DNA of 64,000 bases from Paenibacillus lautus NBRC 15380 (GTDB lineage Bacteria; Bacillota; Bacilli; Paenibacillales; Paenibacillaceae): assembly GCF_004000945.1 (NCBI RefSeq), contig NZ_BIMF01000024.1:1-64000 (forward strand), written 5' to 3'. The translations under genes and the position numbers were made by a program. Under the pieces are notes generated by a model, which searched no databases, was not told where the DNA came from, and saw only the letters and a program-made list of their open reading frames with translations. Positions 17,942 through 25,863 of this stretch are shown in pieces (the stretch's first letter is position 1; each line of letters opens with the position of its first letter).

Positions 17942-19678
17942 GTGAATGGTCATCCATATGGGTCCAGTGACCCCCACAATGTTATATCTATCGAGATGAA
18001 TGCCAATTTCTTCTTCGATCGCGCGGTTCGTTCGCTTGATCGTTTCCAATATGACAAGGCTCTGAAATATTTTCGCAAAGCTGTTGAATATGAACCGGAT
18101 AATCCGGTGAATCATTGCAATATGGCGGGTATATTATCAGAGACGGGAGATTATAAAGCTTCCAACGATGTGCTGGCTCACGTTCTGGAGCAGGTTGACC
18201 CGTTGATGACGGAGTGCTATTTCTATATGGCGAACAACTACGCCAATATGGAACAGTTTGAGAAAGCGGAAGAAGCGCTTGTCACCTATCTGGAGGAGGA
18301 TCCCAGCGGTCAGTTTCTGGATGAGGCCGAGGAGATGATGGAGCTGCTTCATTACGAGCTGAATCGTCCTGCCAAGCTGAACCGGATCAAGAGTCGTGAA
18401 GGCGTGGTCGAGCATGAGCATGCCCGGGCACTGCTTGAGGAAGGGAAATTCGCACAAGCGGTCAAGCTGTTGGAGGAAATCGTCAAGGATTATCCGGATT
18501 TTCTGGCTGCGCGCAACAATCTGGCTCTGGCTTATTATTATATGGGGCGCTTTGATACCGCGAAGCGCACGATTGGCGAGGTGTTGGATCAGGAGCCGGG
18601 TAATCTGCACGGTCTATGCAATCTAGCTATCTTCTTTCAGCATGAAGGAAATCAGGAGCAGCGTGACCGATTGATGGACATGCTAACGGTGACGGTTCCT
18701 TTTCATCAGGAGCATGTGTTTAAGCTGGCGACAACGATGGGAATACTGGGGCAGCATGAAATTGCCTACGGTCATTTTCGCCGCTTGTTGAAGGATGAGG
18801 AGTTTAGCGGAGATCCTAGTCTGTATCATTATACGGCTGCTGCGGCTTGCAATAGCGGTTATTATGATAAGGCCGAGAAATATTGGCGGCAAGCATTGAA
18901 GCTGGACGGAGACTCGGTGATTCCGAATTTCTATCTGGCACAGCTGCAAAAACGTAAAGAGACCGGTACGGACCAGATGAAGGTGAGTTATCACTATCAT
19001 CTTCCGTTCGAAGAGCAGTTCAAACGCTGGGAGCATGACGGCGACAAGTTGACGGAGGAAGCGAAGCAGAATCCGCTGATTCGATCTTCGTTTTTCTGGG
19101 CGCTCCGACATGGCGATCCCCATACCAAGCTGCAGGTAATCCGGACGCTGGAATTGATTGCCGATGAAGAGGTGCAGCATGCGCTGCAGTCGTTCTTGCA
19201 GGAGCCGGGAGAGGATGCGGAGCTGAAAGATGCCGCCCGCCTGGTACTCCAGCAGATGGAGGCCGCAAGCAATCGGCTGAATGAACGCCGCGACGATCGC
19301 GATGTATCCAGCAGCAAGACCCGCGAGGTGCTGCCGGATTGGCTGCCTTCTTGGAAAGCGGTGCTGGAGAAGGCAGAGCAGACGATGGACATGCGGGTAG
19401 ACGCTTTTTGGAAAAAAGAGATGGAGAACCTCTGGTCCGATTTCCTAAGCGGGCTGTACCCTGATATTCCGAACATTCGGAATGTGGAGGGCTGGGCAGC
19501 GGCATTGGAATATCTGACGGCCAAGAAGCGTGGACGAACCCTGACCTATGAACAGGTGGCTGTCCGTTATGGTATATCGCCATCAACCGTTAGCCGTTAC
19601 GCACGTCAAATAGATAGCGTATGTGAAACGAAAGCACAGCCGGATGATAATTTTCGGCCATTTACGGAAAACATTTAA
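17942..19678 (+). CDS. TPR-repeat protein, YvcD-like
   Basis: About 578 aa. Tetratricopeptide-like helical repeats run through the first two thirds: YDKALKYFRKAVEYEPDNP, FEKAEEALVTYLEEDP, ALLEEGKFAQAVKLLEEI, YDKAEKYWRQALKLDGD. The last 60 residues hold LTYEQVAVRYGISPSTVSRY, which looks like a helix-turn-helix. In Bacillus a TPR protein (YvcD) also precedes trxB, so position supports orthology; its function is not known to me. The start is uncertain: AAAGGAGGTG at 17921-17930 lies 11 bases before GTG 17942 and very close to TTG 17933; ATG 17996 has a poor site. Confidence 0.75.
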   Translation: MNGHPYGSSDPHNVISIEMNANFFFDRAVRSLDRFQYDKALKYFRKAVEYEPDNPVNHCNMAGILSETGDYKASNDVLAHVLEQVDPLMTECYFYMANNYANMEQFEKAEEALVTYLEEDPSGQFLDEAEEMMELLHYELNRPAKLNRIKSREGVVEHEHARALLEEGKFAQAVKLLEEIVKDYPDFLAARNNLALAYYYMGRFDTAKRTIGEVLDQEPGNLHGLCNLAIFFQHEGNQEQRDRLMDMLTVTVPFHQEHVFKLATTMGILGQHEIAYGHFRRLLKDEEFSGDPSLYHYTAAAACNSGYYDKAEKYWRQALKLDGDSVIPNFYLAQLQKRKETGTDQMKVSYHYHLPFEEQFKRWEHDGDKLTEEAKQNPLIRSSFFWALRHGDPHTKLQVIRTLELIADEEVQHALQSFLQEPGEDAELKDAARLVLQQMEAASNRLNERRDDRDVSSSKTREVLPDWLPSWKAVLEKAEQTMDMRVDAFWKKEMENLWSDFLSGLYPDIPNIRNVEGWAAALEYLTAKKRGRTLTYEQVAVRYGISPSTVSRYARQIDSVCETKAQPDDNFRPFTENI

Positions 19679-19789
19679 GTAAGAACCCATATTCGGATAC
19701 TTAGGAGACCTTGGTACATGAAGATTCCATAAGTCCAGAATAGAATGAAGCACGCAACAAAAATCGACACCTTAAAGGAGGCCGTATCT

Positions 19790-20743
19790 ATGTACAAATC
19801 AATCGTAATCGGAACAGGACCTGCCGGATTGACGGCAGCCATCTACTTGGCACGCGCGAACTTGAAGCCGCTCGTTATCGAAGGAATGCAGCCGGGCGGT
19901 CAGCTTACGACAACGACGGAGGTTGAGAACTTCCCTGGATTTCCGCAAGGAATCATGGGTCCTGAGCTGATGGATAATATGCGTCAACAAGCGGAGCGCT
20001 TCGGTGCGGAGTTCAAGAGTGCCTGGGTCGAGTCCGTTGATTTCTCCGAGCGTCCGTTCAAGGTGAATGTCGAGGGCATGGGCGAGCTTCTGGCTGAGTC
20101 CGTTATTATCTCGACAGGAGCTTCCGCGAAGTATCTTGGAATTCCGGGAGAGCAGGAGAATGTTGGCCGCGGCGTAAGCACATGCGCAACATGCGACGGA
20201 TTCTTCTTCCGCGGGAAAAAGATCATTGTCATCGGCGGCGGCGACTCCGCGATGGAGGAAGCCAGCTTCTTGACGCGTTTTGCTTCCAGCGTAACGGTAG
20301 TGAACCGTCGTACCGAACTGCGTGCATCCAAGATCATGCAGGATCGCGCACGTGAGAACGAGAAGATCCAGTGGGCTCTGGATCGTACGCCGGTTGAGGT
20401 GGTTACCAGCGAAACCGGTGTTAAGGGGCTAGAGGTCCGCAACAACGAGACCGGAGAAGATGAACTGATTGAAGCGGAAGGCGTGTTCGTGGCTATCGGC
20501 CATACGCCGAACACGGGCTTCCTTGGCAATCAGATTACAACCGATCCGACCGGCTACATCCTGGTTAAACCGGGTACGACGGAGACGAATATCCCGGGCG
20601 TATTCGCCTGTGGTGACGTTCAGGATACGCGTTACCGTCAAGCGATTACGGCTGCAGGCACAGGCTGTATGGCGGCTATGGACTGCGAGAAATATCTCGA
20701 GGGTCATATGGTGCATGACTGGAGCGAAACGCTGAATAAATAA
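19790..20743 (+). CDS. trxB: Thioredoxin reductase
   Basis: FAD- and NADPH-dependent reductase of thioredoxin. Seen: FAD-binding GTGPAGLTAAIYLARA at the N-terminus, redox-active CATCDG near residue 134, NADPH-binding GGGDSAMEEASFL near residue 149, and C-terminal GVFACGDVQDTRYRQAITAAG. Length is 317 aa. ATG 19790 follows AAAGGAGG; an upstream in-frame ATG at 19745 lacks a site. Position after the TPR gene matches Bacillus order. Confidence 0.97.
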   Translation: MYKSIVIGTGPAGLTAAIYLARANLKPLVIEGMQPGGQLTTTTEVENFPGFPQGIMGPELMDNMRQQAERFGAEFKSAWVESVDFSERPFKVNVEGMGELLAESVIISTGASAKYLGIPGEQENVGRGVSTCATCDGFFFRGKKIIVIGGGDSAMEEASFLTRFASSVTVVNRRTELRASKIMQDRARENEKIQWALDRTPVEVVTSETGVKGLEVRNNETGEDELIEAEGVFVAIGHTPNTGFLGNQITTDPTGYILVKPGTTETNIPGVFACGDVQDTRYRQAITAAGTGCMAAMDCEKYLEGHMVHDWSETLNK

Positions 20744-20777
20744 TCCCTATCTTTTTGAGGGATGATATGTAAATTAG

Positions 20778-20862
20778 AAAAAGCCTCTGAGCTATACAGC
20801 GGACGGTTTTGGCGAGACTAACATCTCGTAAAAACCTGTCTTGTGTAGCCCGGGGCTTTTTT
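20778..20862. terminator. Long composite hairpin, bidirectional terminator between trxB and the CotF-like gene
   Basis: AAGCCTC plus GAGCTATACA on the left pairs with TGTGTAGCCC plus GGGGCTT on the right (one bulge, a mismatch and wobbles). Inside is a further stem built of GGTTTT/AAAACC and CGAGA/TCTCG. T-runs flank both outer ends, as expected for two converging genes. Confidence 0.75.
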
Positions 20863-20869
20863 GCTGAGG

Positions 20870-21352
20870 TTAGAGACTTAATGCCTTGTTGGCATTTTTC
20901 ACGTCATTCTCCAGCAGCTGCTTCAAATTGTAAGATGGATACAGACCGCGCGCATACATAAAATAGAAGACCTTCCCGTGCAGCTCAATGGCTTTGTTCA
21001 ACTGCTTCTGCAGGGTTTCTCTTACGCTAGGCGTTGCGGCTTCGGTAATGGCAATGGCGTAGCTGCGGACAGAGGTTTTGGCAAAGCCCAAGAGATGGCC
21101 AGCGTAATACGCCGTCAAATCGGCACCGGAAAGACTACGGGTTCCGGTTGGGGCTTCCGAATAGTAAGGTAAAAGCTCTCGTAAGTTTTGTTCTACTCCT
21201 TGGATCGCCTCGGTGTATAGTCCATGGAGCTGAGGGTCTTTAATATCATGCAATGACATTTTGAACCCCATCAGGTGGTTAGCCTGAAAGGCGGTTAATT
21301 CATGAATCTCCAGCGTTTCATGCCAAGCAAGATGCCTCGGGTTTTGACTCAT
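20870..21352 (-). CDS. CotF-like spore coat protein
   Basis: About 160 aa. The C-terminal part resembles the Coat F family: SVRSYAIAITEAATPSVRET, then HGKVFYFMYARGLYPSYN. The family is found in spore coats and related proteins of Bacillales; the exact role is unclear. It has no signal peptide or membrane segment. The start is uncertain: GGAGGAG lies 12 bases before ATG 21352 and six before an in-frame TTG at 21358. It converges with trxB across a shared terminator. Confidence 0.75.
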   Translation of the reverse strand: MSQNPRHLAWHETLEIHELTAFQANHLMGFKMSLHDIKDPQLHGLYTEAIQGVEQNLRELLPYYSEAPTGTRSLSGADLTAYYAGHLLGFAKTSVRSYAIAITEAATPSVRETLQKQLNKAIELHGKVFYFMYARGLYPSYNLKQLLENDVKNANKALSL

Positions 21353-21435
21353 GCTCAATAGATTCTCCTCCATAATCAATATGCGATAGCCTATTCACCG
21401 AATGAAGGAGTGGTGCATAGCCCAGCCCCGAAACC

Positions 21436-21888
21436 TTACAAATCTAACGACAACCGCACCATGTCGCGCAGCAGCATGCCGTTCTCATAGATTTCCTCTT
21501 CGTAATGACGGACAAAAAAGTCCCGATCGATGCCTGTCATCCGAAATCCGCATTTCTGATACAGCGCCAACTGCGCCACGCCGGTACTCCCTGTGCCAAC
21601 TTCAATCGTTGCATATCCCAGCTCACGTGCTTGCCCGATGGCATGATTCACGAGCTGTTTGCCATATCCCTGGCCGTGCAGATTCTCGCTTACGGCAACG
21701 TTAACCAGCTCGATCGTATCGGGCCTTGTAGGCAGCAGAACGTAGATCCCGATTGGATGCGATTTCTCTTCAGCCACATAGCAATGACCTCGTTTTACAT
21801 AGTCCTCTACAAGTCTGATCGACGGGTCTGCAAGGAGCAGCAGGTCCATAGGGGGTTTTTCATGAGTATTCAGCTTTCTAATGTTCAC
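21436..21888 (-). CDS. GNAT-family N-acetyltransferase
   Basis: 150 aa. Seen: the acetyl-CoA-binding motif A VNVAVSENLHGQGYGKQLVNH around residue 65 and motif B ALYQKCGFRMTGIDRDFF near residue 120. The overall pattern recalls B. subtilis YvbK-type acetyltransferases; the substrate cannot be told. GTG 21888 is preceded by GGGAG seven bases upstream. It lies 84 bases upstream of the CotF-like gene in the same direction. Confidence 0.8.
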   Translation of the reverse strand: MNIRKLNTHEKPPMDLLLLADPSIRLVEDYVKRGHCYVAEEKSHPIGIYVLLPTRPDTIELVNVAVSENLHGQGYGKQLVNHAIGQARELGYATIEVGTGSTGVAQLALYQKCGFRMTGIDRDFFVRHYEEEIYENGMLLRDMVRLSLDL

Positions 21889-22020
21889 GAGCGTTCTCCC
21901 TTATTATCATCTATAGTGATTCTAAAACAGGTTTATTGTAACATGTCTGGACACTGAATTCCTGAATTTGGATGATTTCAACTGGCGGTTGAATTCTTCC
22001 GGGATTCAAAGATCGGGTTA

Positions 22021-22050
22021 TTGTGTGCCCCGTGCAGCGCCCCCTACAAT
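22021..22050 (+). promoter_or_regulatory. Candidate promoter of the XRE-methyltransferase gene
   Basis: TTGTGT at 22021-22026 and TACAAT at 22045-22050 with an 18-base spacer, 26 bases before ATG 22076. Confidence 0.5.
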
Positions 22051-22075
22051 GTGGTTATATAGGAGTGTGATACGT

Positions 22076-22894
22076 ATGAGAGACATGTTAGCCAAAAATA
22101 TTCATCGTTACCGCAAAGAACGGGGGCTTACGCAGGAGGGATTGGCCCACAAGCTGGGCGTTACGTTCCAAGCGGTATCCAAATGGGAAACGGGACAGAC
22201 CATGCCCGATATTGCGCTGCTTCCCGAGCTCTCACTGCTGCTTGATGTCAGCATCGATAAGTTGTTTGGTTATTCTTCGACGGGCAAGCCGATCAGCATA
22301 TATGAAGAGGAGTATAAAACACCGGAGTACTATTGGGGCACGGAGCCGAACGCAGCCTGTTATCAGGTGCTTGAAATGATCCCGCCCACAAGAAGGGTAA
22401 AGCTGCTGGATATCGGGTGCGGGGAAGGGAAGGATGCCGTGTTTTTTGCCCGTAACGGCTATGAGGTCACAGCATTCGACATTTCGGATGCGGGGATTGA
22501 GAAAACGAAGCGATTGGCCGATCACATCGGGGTTCACGTGAACGTATTCAAGGCGGATATTTCGGATTACCGTCTGGACTCGGAGTTTGACGTGCTGTAT
22601 TCCAGCGGCGTGCTGCATTATATCCGACCCGAGTATCGTGAAGAGATCTTTGCGAATTATAAAAAATTCACGTCGGCAGAGGGACTTCATTGCCTTAATG
22701 TGTTCGTACAAAAGCCGTTCATTGCGCCTCCTCCCGAGGATGAGCCGTACGCTTACGACTGGAGGTCCGGTGAGCTTATGATGCATTATCACGATTGGTT
22801 AATTCACAGCTGCCCTGAGGTGATTTTTGATTGCAATTCGTCGGGTATACCGCACCGTCATGCGATGAGTAAGTTGATTGCACAGAAGGCGTAA
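22076..22894 (+). CDS. XRE-type HTH fused to SAM-dependent methyltransferase
   Basis: 272 aa. Residues 1-65 form a Cro/CI-type helix-turn-helix (KERGLTQEGLAHKLGVTFQA, VSKWETGQTMPDIALL). Residues about 85-272 form a class I methyltransferase with SAM motif I LLDIGCGEGKDAVFF, acidic AFDIS, and LYSSGVLHYI, near TehB-like enzymes. The arrangement suggests a regulator whose effector domain binds SAM or modifies a small molecule; this is inference. ATG 22076 follows AGGAGTG. Single gene with its own promoter and a terminator downstream. Confidence 0.82.
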   Translation: MRDMLAKNIHRYRKERGLTQEGLAHKLGVTFQAVSKWETGQTMPDIALLPELSLLLDVSIDKLFGYSSTGKPISIYEEEYKTPEYYWGTEPNAACYQVLEMIPPTRRVKLLDIGCGEGKDAVFFARNGYEVTAFDISDAGIEKTKRLADHIGVHVNVFKADISDYRLDSEFDVLYSSGVLHYIRPEYREEIFANYKKFTSAEGLHCLNVFVQKPFIAPPPEDEPYAYDWRSGELMMHYHDWLIHSCPEVIFDCNSSGIPHRHAMSKLIAQKA

Positions 22895-23014
22895 GGAAGG
22901 CGACTTGAAAAGCCGAGTATAGACGGTTACCAATACCGGGTACGGCAAGAATGGTAATCCATTCGACGAGAAGATGATGCTGGAGAGCTAACGATTAACA
23001 TCAAGCATCATCAC

Positions 23015-23037
23015 AACCGCCTATTGGGCGGTTTTCT
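23015..23037 (+). terminator. Intrinsic terminator
   Basis: AACCGCC pairs with GGCGGTT over a short loop, followed by TTCTT. It may end the methyltransferase transcript or a small RNA transcribed across the upstream repeats. Confidence 0.75.
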
Positions 23038-23040
23038 TAA

Positions 23041-23085
23041 GATATCAGAAAGTATACACTTCGAAGCTTGTGACTTCCTGATATC
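23041..23085. repeat. 45-base imperfect palindrome
   Basis: The outer arms GATATCAG / CTGATATC are perfect. Inside, AAGT pairs with ACTT and CAC with GTG around a central TTCGAAGCTT. No T-run follows in either direction, so it is more like a protein-binding site or RNA stem than a terminator. Confidence 0.65.
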
Positions 23086-23244
23086 GCAAGAAAAACTTCT
23101 TCTAACTGCGGTCTGTCATCTGTGAAGGTACGTCGATAGACGATTTTCTTACTTGTTGATATAAATATGAGGATTGTTAACATAGCGGCTCCTTCCCGGA
23201 CATACATAAGGGTGTAGGATTAATATTGGCATGGGAGGTCTTTC

Positions 23245-23583
23245 ATGAACAACCATAACAATCTTGGTTATCCAGCGCCGTCTGCGGGTTATGCACCGGG
23301 TTACTATGCCTATCCCCCGCCCCAACCTATACCACCGTATTACGCGCCGCGTACCCCGGCAATTCCGCAGCCAGCCCACTACGCAGCGCTGGTTGAACCG
23401 GTATTTATTGAGCATCTGCTGCGGCATAAAGGAGCCAAGGTGGTCATCATGACCACCGCGGGGAAAGTCGATGGGATCTTATCCGGCGTTGCGGTGGACC
23501 ATCTCCAATTGACGGTCGGGGATCATAAGGCGCTGCACATTCGCTTAGCCGAGGTGGTATACTTCGAAGGCGTTCCGTACTAA
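23245..23583 (+). CDS. Small Pro/Tyr-rich protein with DUF2642-like C-terminus
   Basis: 112 aa. The first 45 residues are low complexity, rich in Pro, Tyr and Ala (YPPPQPIPPYYAPRTPAIP). The rest (FIEHLLRHKGAKVVIMTTAG, then VDGILSGVAVDHLQLTVGD) resembles the small Sm-like DUF2642 domain seen in YuzF-type and some coat-associated Bacillales proteins. This assignment is from memory. GGGAGG precedes ATG 23245. The sequence CATACATAA about 40 bases upstream recalls a sigma-K -10 box, but the match is partial, so a sporulation role is only a guess. Confidence 0.65.
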   Translation: MNNHNNLGYPAPSAGYAPGYYAYPPPQPIPPYYAPRTPAIPQPAHYAALVEPVFIEHLLRHKGAKVVIMTTAGKVDGILSGVAVDHLQLTVGDHKALHIRLAEVVYFEGVPY

Positions 23584-23752
23584 TAAACAGGTGAGCAAAA
23601 ATAGTTTAAACCGAAAATTACCGGCTGGAAGGGAAGGATTAGGCCAGCAAATCGCCAATTCATACAGTACAGATCCGAAGGCGTTCCGATGGGGACGTCT
23701 TTATTCTATTGAACTGAGGCCGACCGATTGAACGGGTCGGTGTGGAGGAACG

Positions 23753-24529
23753 ATGAAAAAAGTACGCATTCCATTCGACATCATGACGCTGCCTGTCAGC
23801 TTGCAGCCATATATCCAGACAGCTGTCGTCTATGACAGCAGCTCCTCGGAACAGGCCAGAACCCTGTACATCGAGGGAGGGAACCAACCTATGTTTTTAA
23901 AGATAACGAAACGGGATGAACTTAAGAGAGAAGGGTTGATGTCAAATTATTTACACGGAAAAGGCCTGGCTCCCAAGGTGCTGGCTTATGAGCAGCATGG
24001 CGAGAACGATTACCTCCTCACCGTTGCGCTGCAAGGGGAAGATGGAGTGTCCGAAGGTCATCTGAAGGATCCGAAGAGGCTGGCTTCCGTGTTCGGGGAG
24101 AGTTTGCGTTATCTCCATTCTATATCTGCTGCCGATTGTCCCTTTCCGAATCGAACGGCTGAACTTGTCCAGGAGTATCAGGAAGGCATCATGAACAAAG
24201 CGGGAGATATTAAAGGGTTTCCGGGTGGAAGAGAACAGGCCCTATTATGCCTTGAGAAGCTGCAGGGAACGGTTGATCATGATGTGCTGCTCCACGGCGA
24301 TTATTGCCTGCCGAATTTGATTATGAGAGATTTCCAGCTTGAAGGTTTTATCGATCTGGGCAATGGCGGAATCGGGGACCTTCATTACGACCTCTATTGG
24401 GGAATATGGACGCTGCGATATAACCTGGGGAGCGATGACTACCAGGATATTTTTCTCGACCATTACGGTCGGAACGATTTTGATCCGGAGAGATTGGCGT
24501 TATGGACCGCATTGACGGATCGTATCTAG
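23753..24529 (+). CDS. Aminoglycoside O-phosphotransferase, APH(3')-like
   Basis: 258 aa. Seen: ATP-site lysine in PMFLKITKRDELKREG near residue 49, catalytic loop LLHGDYCLPNLIM near residue 181 with the base Asp, metal-binding FIDLGNGGIGDLHYDL near residue 200, and a C-terminal WTLRYNLGSDDYQDIFLDHY resembling the aminoglycoside-binding end of APH(3') enzymes. The HGDYCxPNLI form recalls APH(3')-IV of Bacillus circulans as I remember it. Chromosomal members often have other or unknown substrates, so resistance is inference. RBS GGAGG lies seven bases before ATG 23753. The next gene starts 20 bases on. Confidence 0.8.
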   Translation: MKKVRIPFDIMTLPVSLQPYIQTAVVYDSSSSEQARTLYIEGGNQPMFLKITKRDELKREGLMSNYLHGKGLAPKVLAYEQHGENDYLLTVALQGEDGVSEGHLKDPKRLASVFGESLRYLHSISAADCPFPNRTAELVQEYQEGIMNKAGDIKGFPGGREQALLCLEKLQGTVDHDVLLHGDYCLPNLIMRDFQLEGFIDLGNGGIGDLHYDLYWGIWTLRYNLGSDDYQDIFLDHYGRNDFDPERLALWTALTDRI

Positions 24530-24548
24530 GGTGGAAAGGAAGATGCAC

Positions 24549-25043
24549 ATGAATTCATATCATATTCGAGTCGCTGGCCGGGAGGATGAATCCTTTTTGC
24601 GGGAAATGCTGTATGAGTCTCTGTATGTGCCCGAGGGAGAGGAGCCTTTTAGTCGAGACATACTCGAAGAGCCGTTCATGAAAAAATACGTGGAGGACTG
24701 GGGGCGAGCGGGCGATCTGGGCTACATTGCCGTGAATGCCGCAGGCAAGCCGGCAGGCTCGATTACCATCCGTTATTTTGATGAAGGGAACAAAGGGTTC
24801 GGTTACGTGAGCGATGACATCCCGGAGCTGGGCATGGCGCTGCTGCCGGAATCCCGCGGGCAGGGGCTTGGAACAGCCCTGATGAAGGAATTGTTCAGAG
24901 GAATGAAGGAGCAGGGGATTCAAATGGTATCGTTAAGCGTCGCTCCGGAGAATACGGCAGCTATGAAATTATATGAGCGTTTCGGCTTTCAAGAGGTAGG
25001 CATGAGCGGAACCTCTATCACGATGGTTGCGGATGTCATCTGA
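24549..25043 (+). CDS. GNAT-family N-acetyltransferase
   Basis: 164 aa. Seen: LGMALLPESRGQGLGTALMK, the acetyl-CoA motif, near residue 99, and SVAPENTAAMKLYERFGFQEVG near residue 140. The substrate is unknown. AAAGGA lies eight bases before ATG 24549. It is sandwiched, in the same direction and with small gaps, between an APH(3')-like kinase and an AAC(6')-like acetyltransferase. Confidence 0.82.
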   Translation: MNSYHIRVAGREDESFLREMLYESLYVPEGEEPFSRDILEEPFMKKYVEDWGRAGDLGYIAVNAAGKPAGSITIRYFDEGNKGFGYVSDDIPELGMALLPESRGQGLGTALMKELFRGMKEQGIQMVSLSVAPENTAAMKLYERFGFQEVGMSGTSITMVADVI

Positions 25044-25087
25044 AACACGGGAATTGGATGATCTAATAAGGAAGATGGGGGATTACG

Positions 25088-25639
25088 ATGCTGGTGTACG
25101 AGGCAGGGCCGATAACGGTTCGCGAGCTGGAGGAGAAAGATGAATGGTCCTTAGCTTCTTGGCTGTCCAATCCGGATGTGCTGCAGTATTATGAGGGACG
25201 GGACAATCCTCACGACGTGGAGCGGGTGCGGGAGCATTTTTACGTGGATGATGATGAGACTCGCTGCATCATTGAATATGAGGGGAAGCCGATCGGGTAT
25301 ATCCAGTTCTATCTTCTGGATGAAGAGACGTTAGGCGAGTATGGGTATGACGGGAGTGATTCGGGCGGGAGAACATTCGCCACGGATCAATTCATCGGGG
25401 AGCCGGATTATTGGAATCGAGGCATCGGTACGAAGCTCGTGACTTCCATGGTGGATTATCTCGTGTTTCAGAGGCAGGCCGATCGGATTGTAATGGACCC
25501 GCAGGCTTGGAATGAACGGGCGATTGCCTGTTACGAGAAGTGCGGTTTCCGGAAGGTCAGGCTGCTGGAGAAACATGAACAGCATGAGGGAGAACTGCGG
25601 GACTGCTGGATTATGGAGTATCGGGCGGAGCGAAATTAA
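25088..25639 (+). CDS. AAC(6')-like aminoglycoside acetyltransferase
   Basis: 183 aa GNAT protein. The region FATDQFIGEPDYWNRGIGTK, VDYLVFQRQADRIVMDPQAW, ACYEKCGFRKV and the ending CWIMEYRAE follows the layout of AAC(6')-Ib/Ie-type 6'-N-acetyltransferases (DQFIGE.NYW..GIGT and C.LMEYR), recognised from memory. Chromosomal homologues can be weak or act on other amines. ATG 25088 follows GGGG. It is the last of the APH-GNAT-AAC series and is closed by a strong terminator. Confidence 0.75.
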   Translation: MLVYEAGPITVRELEEKDEWSLASWLSNPDVLQYYEGRDNPHDVERVREHFYVDDDETRCIIEYEGKPIGYIQFYLLDEETLGEYGYDGSDSGGRTFATDQFIGEPDYWNRGIGTKLVTSMVDYLVFQRQADRIVMDPQAWNERAIACYEKCGFRKVRLLEKHEQHEGELRDCWIMEYRAERN

Positions 25640-25657
25640 ATATATTTGGATATACAG

Positions 25658-25686
25658 GGATGGGCCAGCGTGGCTCATCCTTTTTT
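25658..25686 (+). terminator. Intrinsic terminator after the AAC(6')-like gene
   Basis: GGATGGGCC pairs with GGCTCATCC (one wobble) over a four-base loop, followed by six T. Confidence 0.9.
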
Positions 25687-25863
25687 GTTTCGGCAAACGC
25701 ACAAAAAGTAAAATTCGTTCCAAAATGCACATTTCTATTTCTTATAAGCGGTAAGCGACTTTTTTACAATGAAGATATCAAGATTCTACGTTCAACAGCA
25801 TCGGTCTCAAATAGAGATACAAGTGAAATGGTGCTAAGCAAAAATGCCCAGGAGGAGAGACGT

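Larger units (their letters stand above)
22895..23244. other. Gene-free stretch rich in inverted repeats
   Basis: No open frame with a start site. On the plus strand it holds GGTTACCA near 22925 matched by TGGTAATCC near 22952, GATGATGCT at 22973-22981 matched by AGCATCATC at 23004-23012, a terminator hairpin, and a 45-base imperfect palindrome. The series could be a small structured RNA or leftover regulatory DNA. Confidence 0.5.
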
